NCBI RefSeq assembly: GCF_963675585.1
Contig: NZ_OY776414.1
Span: forward strand, 723,001 to 787,000
From: an uncultured Draconibacterium sp.
Lineage (GTDB): Bacteria > Bacteroidota > Bacteroidia > Bacteroidales > Prolixibacteraceae
DNA: 64,000 nucleotides
Direction: 5' to 3'
Under the pieces are notes generated by a model, which made no database searches, had not been told where the DNA came from, and was given only the letters and a program-made list of their open reading frames with translations. A program made the translations under genes and the position numbers. Of this stretch, positions 62,778 to 64,000 are shown piece after piece. Within the stretch, counting starts at the first letter, position 1. Every line of letters starts with the position of its first letter.

Positions 62778-64000
62778 TTAGTTTTTATTTAATTTTTCGG
62801 TATGGTACTCGTTTTCAATCACGTTCAGCATTCTGATCGTGGCCAGAATGGCAGCCGTATTTTGGTCAGGATGTAATCCTTTTGTTTTAAACTCGTGGTT
62901 GTTACGCCATGTAATAACCGTTTCAACCAAGGCATTTGTGCTTCCGCCAGGAGGAATAGTTACCACATAATCGACTAAAACAGGGAATGTTTTTTTGAGT
63001 CGTTTGTATATCTTTTGTAAGGCATTTACAAAAGCATTGTATTGTCCGTCTCCGTCGCTGTATTCTTCATATATTTTTTTGTCGATCTCTAGCGAAACAC
63101 TGGCTACCGGACGCAAGCCCATGGTGTAGTGAACCGAGTAGTTAATTACTCTTACTTTTTGCTCAAAGAAATCATTTTCTAATACATCGGCAACAATATA
63201 TGGTAGCTCGTCGCTTGTAATGGTTTCTTTTTGATCGGCTAATTCAATAATCCGGTCGGTTACTTTTTTCAACGACTCTTTGTCGAGTTCAATTCCAAGG
63301 TCCTCCAGATTTTTTTTGATGTTTGCTTTTCCCGAAGTTTTACCCAGTGCATATTGACGTGTTCTTCCAAAACGCTCAGGAAGTAATTCGTTAAAATAAA
63401 GGTTGTTTTTGCTGTCACCGTCGGCGTGAATTCCGCTACATTGCGTAAATACAAATTCACCAATTAAAGGTTTATTGGTTGGAATTCGAATGCCTGAAAA
63501 AGATTCAACCAGTTTGGAAACCTTGTTTAACTGTGCTTCGTTAACATTGGTTTTCATATGCAGGTGATCTTGTATGGTTGCAATAACACTCGAAAGCGGT
63601 GCATTTCCTGCCCGTTCGCCCAAGCCATTAACAGTAGTGTGAATACAACGTATTCCAGCTTTAATGGCGTGAAATACATTGGCTATGGCAAGGTCGTAGT
63701 CGTTGTGTGCATGAAAATCGAAATCTACATCCGGAAACGTTTCAATCATGTCCAGGCAAAAATCATAGGTCTCATCCGGATCTAAAATGCCGAGCGTATC
63801 GGGGAGCATAATTCGTTCTACATTTTCATTTTTCAGGTTTTCCACCATAAAATGAACATAGTCTTTTGAATTACGCATGCCATTCGACCAGTCTTCAAGG
63901 TAAACATTAACCTTGATACCCATTTCGGTGGCATTGTTGATTACCTGTTTGATGTCTTCAACATGTTGTTCCGGCGTTTTACGAAGTTGCTCGGTTACAT
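62778..64000 (-). CDS. 2-isopropylmalate synthase / citramalate synthase family (5' end beyond window)
   Basis: The frame stays open to the window edge (VTEQLRKTPEQHVEDIKQVINNATEM precedes the internal Met at 63923), so the N-terminus is missing. The TIM-barrel HMGL-like part has the zinc HxH motif in DFHAHNDYDLAIANV and the conserved VNGLGERAGNAPLSSV. The C-terminal LeuA-type regulatory dimer domain is complete (VINYSVHYTMGLRPVASVSLEID; YVVTIPPGGSTNALVETVITWRN). The neighbour leuB suggests leucine synthesis; a citramalate synthase feeding the same enzymes is the alternative. Confidence 0.88.
   Translation of the reverse strand, partial: VTEQLRKTPEQHVEDIKQVINNATEMGIKVNVYLEDWSNGMRNSKDYVHFMVENLKNENVERIMLPDTLGILDPDETYDFCLDMIETFPDVDFDFHAHNDYDLAIANVFHAIKAGIRCIHTTVNGLGERAGNAPLSSVIATIQDHLHMKTNVNEAQLNKVSKLVESFSGIRIPTNKPLIGEFVFTQCSGIHADGDSKNNLYFNELLPERFGRTRQYALGKTSGKANIKKNLEDLGIELDKESLKKVTDRIIELADQKETITSDELPYIVADVLENDFFEQKVRVINYSVHYTMGLRPVASVSLEIDKKIYEEYSDGDGQYNAFVNALQKIYKRLKKTFPVLVDYVVTIPPGGSTNALVETVITWRNNHEFKTKGLHPDQNTAAILATIRMLNVIENEYHTEKLNKN

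Noticed and set aside
1-64000. CRISPR arrays, insertion sequences, rRNA genes
   Set aside because: No regularly spaced direct repeats, no transposase gene and no rRNA segment seen on reading both strands.

Overview
This window comes from a Bacteroidota chromosome, most likely a marine or anaerobic member of the Marinilabiliales (Prolixibacteraceae-like); the genus is an inference. The evidence is a SusC/SusD pair with an ECF-sigma/FecR switch, a type VI secretion system of the Bacteroidota subtype (T6SS-iii), AT-rich DNA, weak Shine-Dalgarno sequences, and repeated matches to the Bacteroidota -7 promoter box TAnnTTTG.

Layout. 0-12 kb: housekeeping and scattered functions (prfC, a C26-type glutamine amidotransferase, an SPFH/prohibitin protein, a hotdog thioesterase, a PorE-like TPR/propeller/OmpA protein, a GntR regulator with a sugar-binding-type sensor, a TonB receptor, an Old Yellow Enzyme and an MBL-fold hydrolase). 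12-16.6 kb: ilvD-ilvB-ilvN on the minus strand, preceded by a branched-chain-rich leader peptide and a terminator/antiterminator pair, a textbook attenuator. 16.8-20 kb: a c-type-haem-motif propeller lipoprotein paired with a polytopic membrane protein. 20-30.3 kb: MFS transporter, SusD, SusC (broken by an in-frame TAG), FecR, ECF sigma and a GH29 alpha-L-fucosidase, forming a small fucoside-utilisation locus.

30.5-42 kb: a coherent peptidoglycan-scavenging cluster. It holds a FadR-type GntR regulator, an NlpC/P60 dipeptidyl-peptidase lipoprotein, a Tat-exported L-Ala-D/L-Glu epimerase, MurQ, an Amidase_3-like 'xanthan lyase' family amidase, a GT2 protein, a sugar kinase and a SpoIID-type lytic transglycosylase. 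Two identical 22-bp palindromes lie at the NlpC/P60 promoter and in the murQ/amidase divergent region, and a related 22-bp site lies at the regulator's own promoter, so the cluster looks like one regulon. A degenerate tRNA-Gly-like sequence lies inside it.

46-61 kb: T6SS-iii in two convergent arms. The plus arm is tssN-K-O-G-E-F. The minus arm is clpV-tssB-tssC-three hcp-vgrG-PAAR-papain/C39-like cysteine peptidase. The peptidase is the best effector candidate and has no visible immunity gene. tssP, tssQ and tssR are not in the window. TssO ends in a Fis-like helix-turn-helix pattern. 61.6-64 kb: leuB and a 2-isopropylmalate/citramalate synthase that runs off the edge.

The most notable items are the GntR-controlled muropeptide regulon, the unpaired cysteine-peptidase effector candidate, the ilv attenuator, the nonsense codon in SusC and the tRNA-like remnant.
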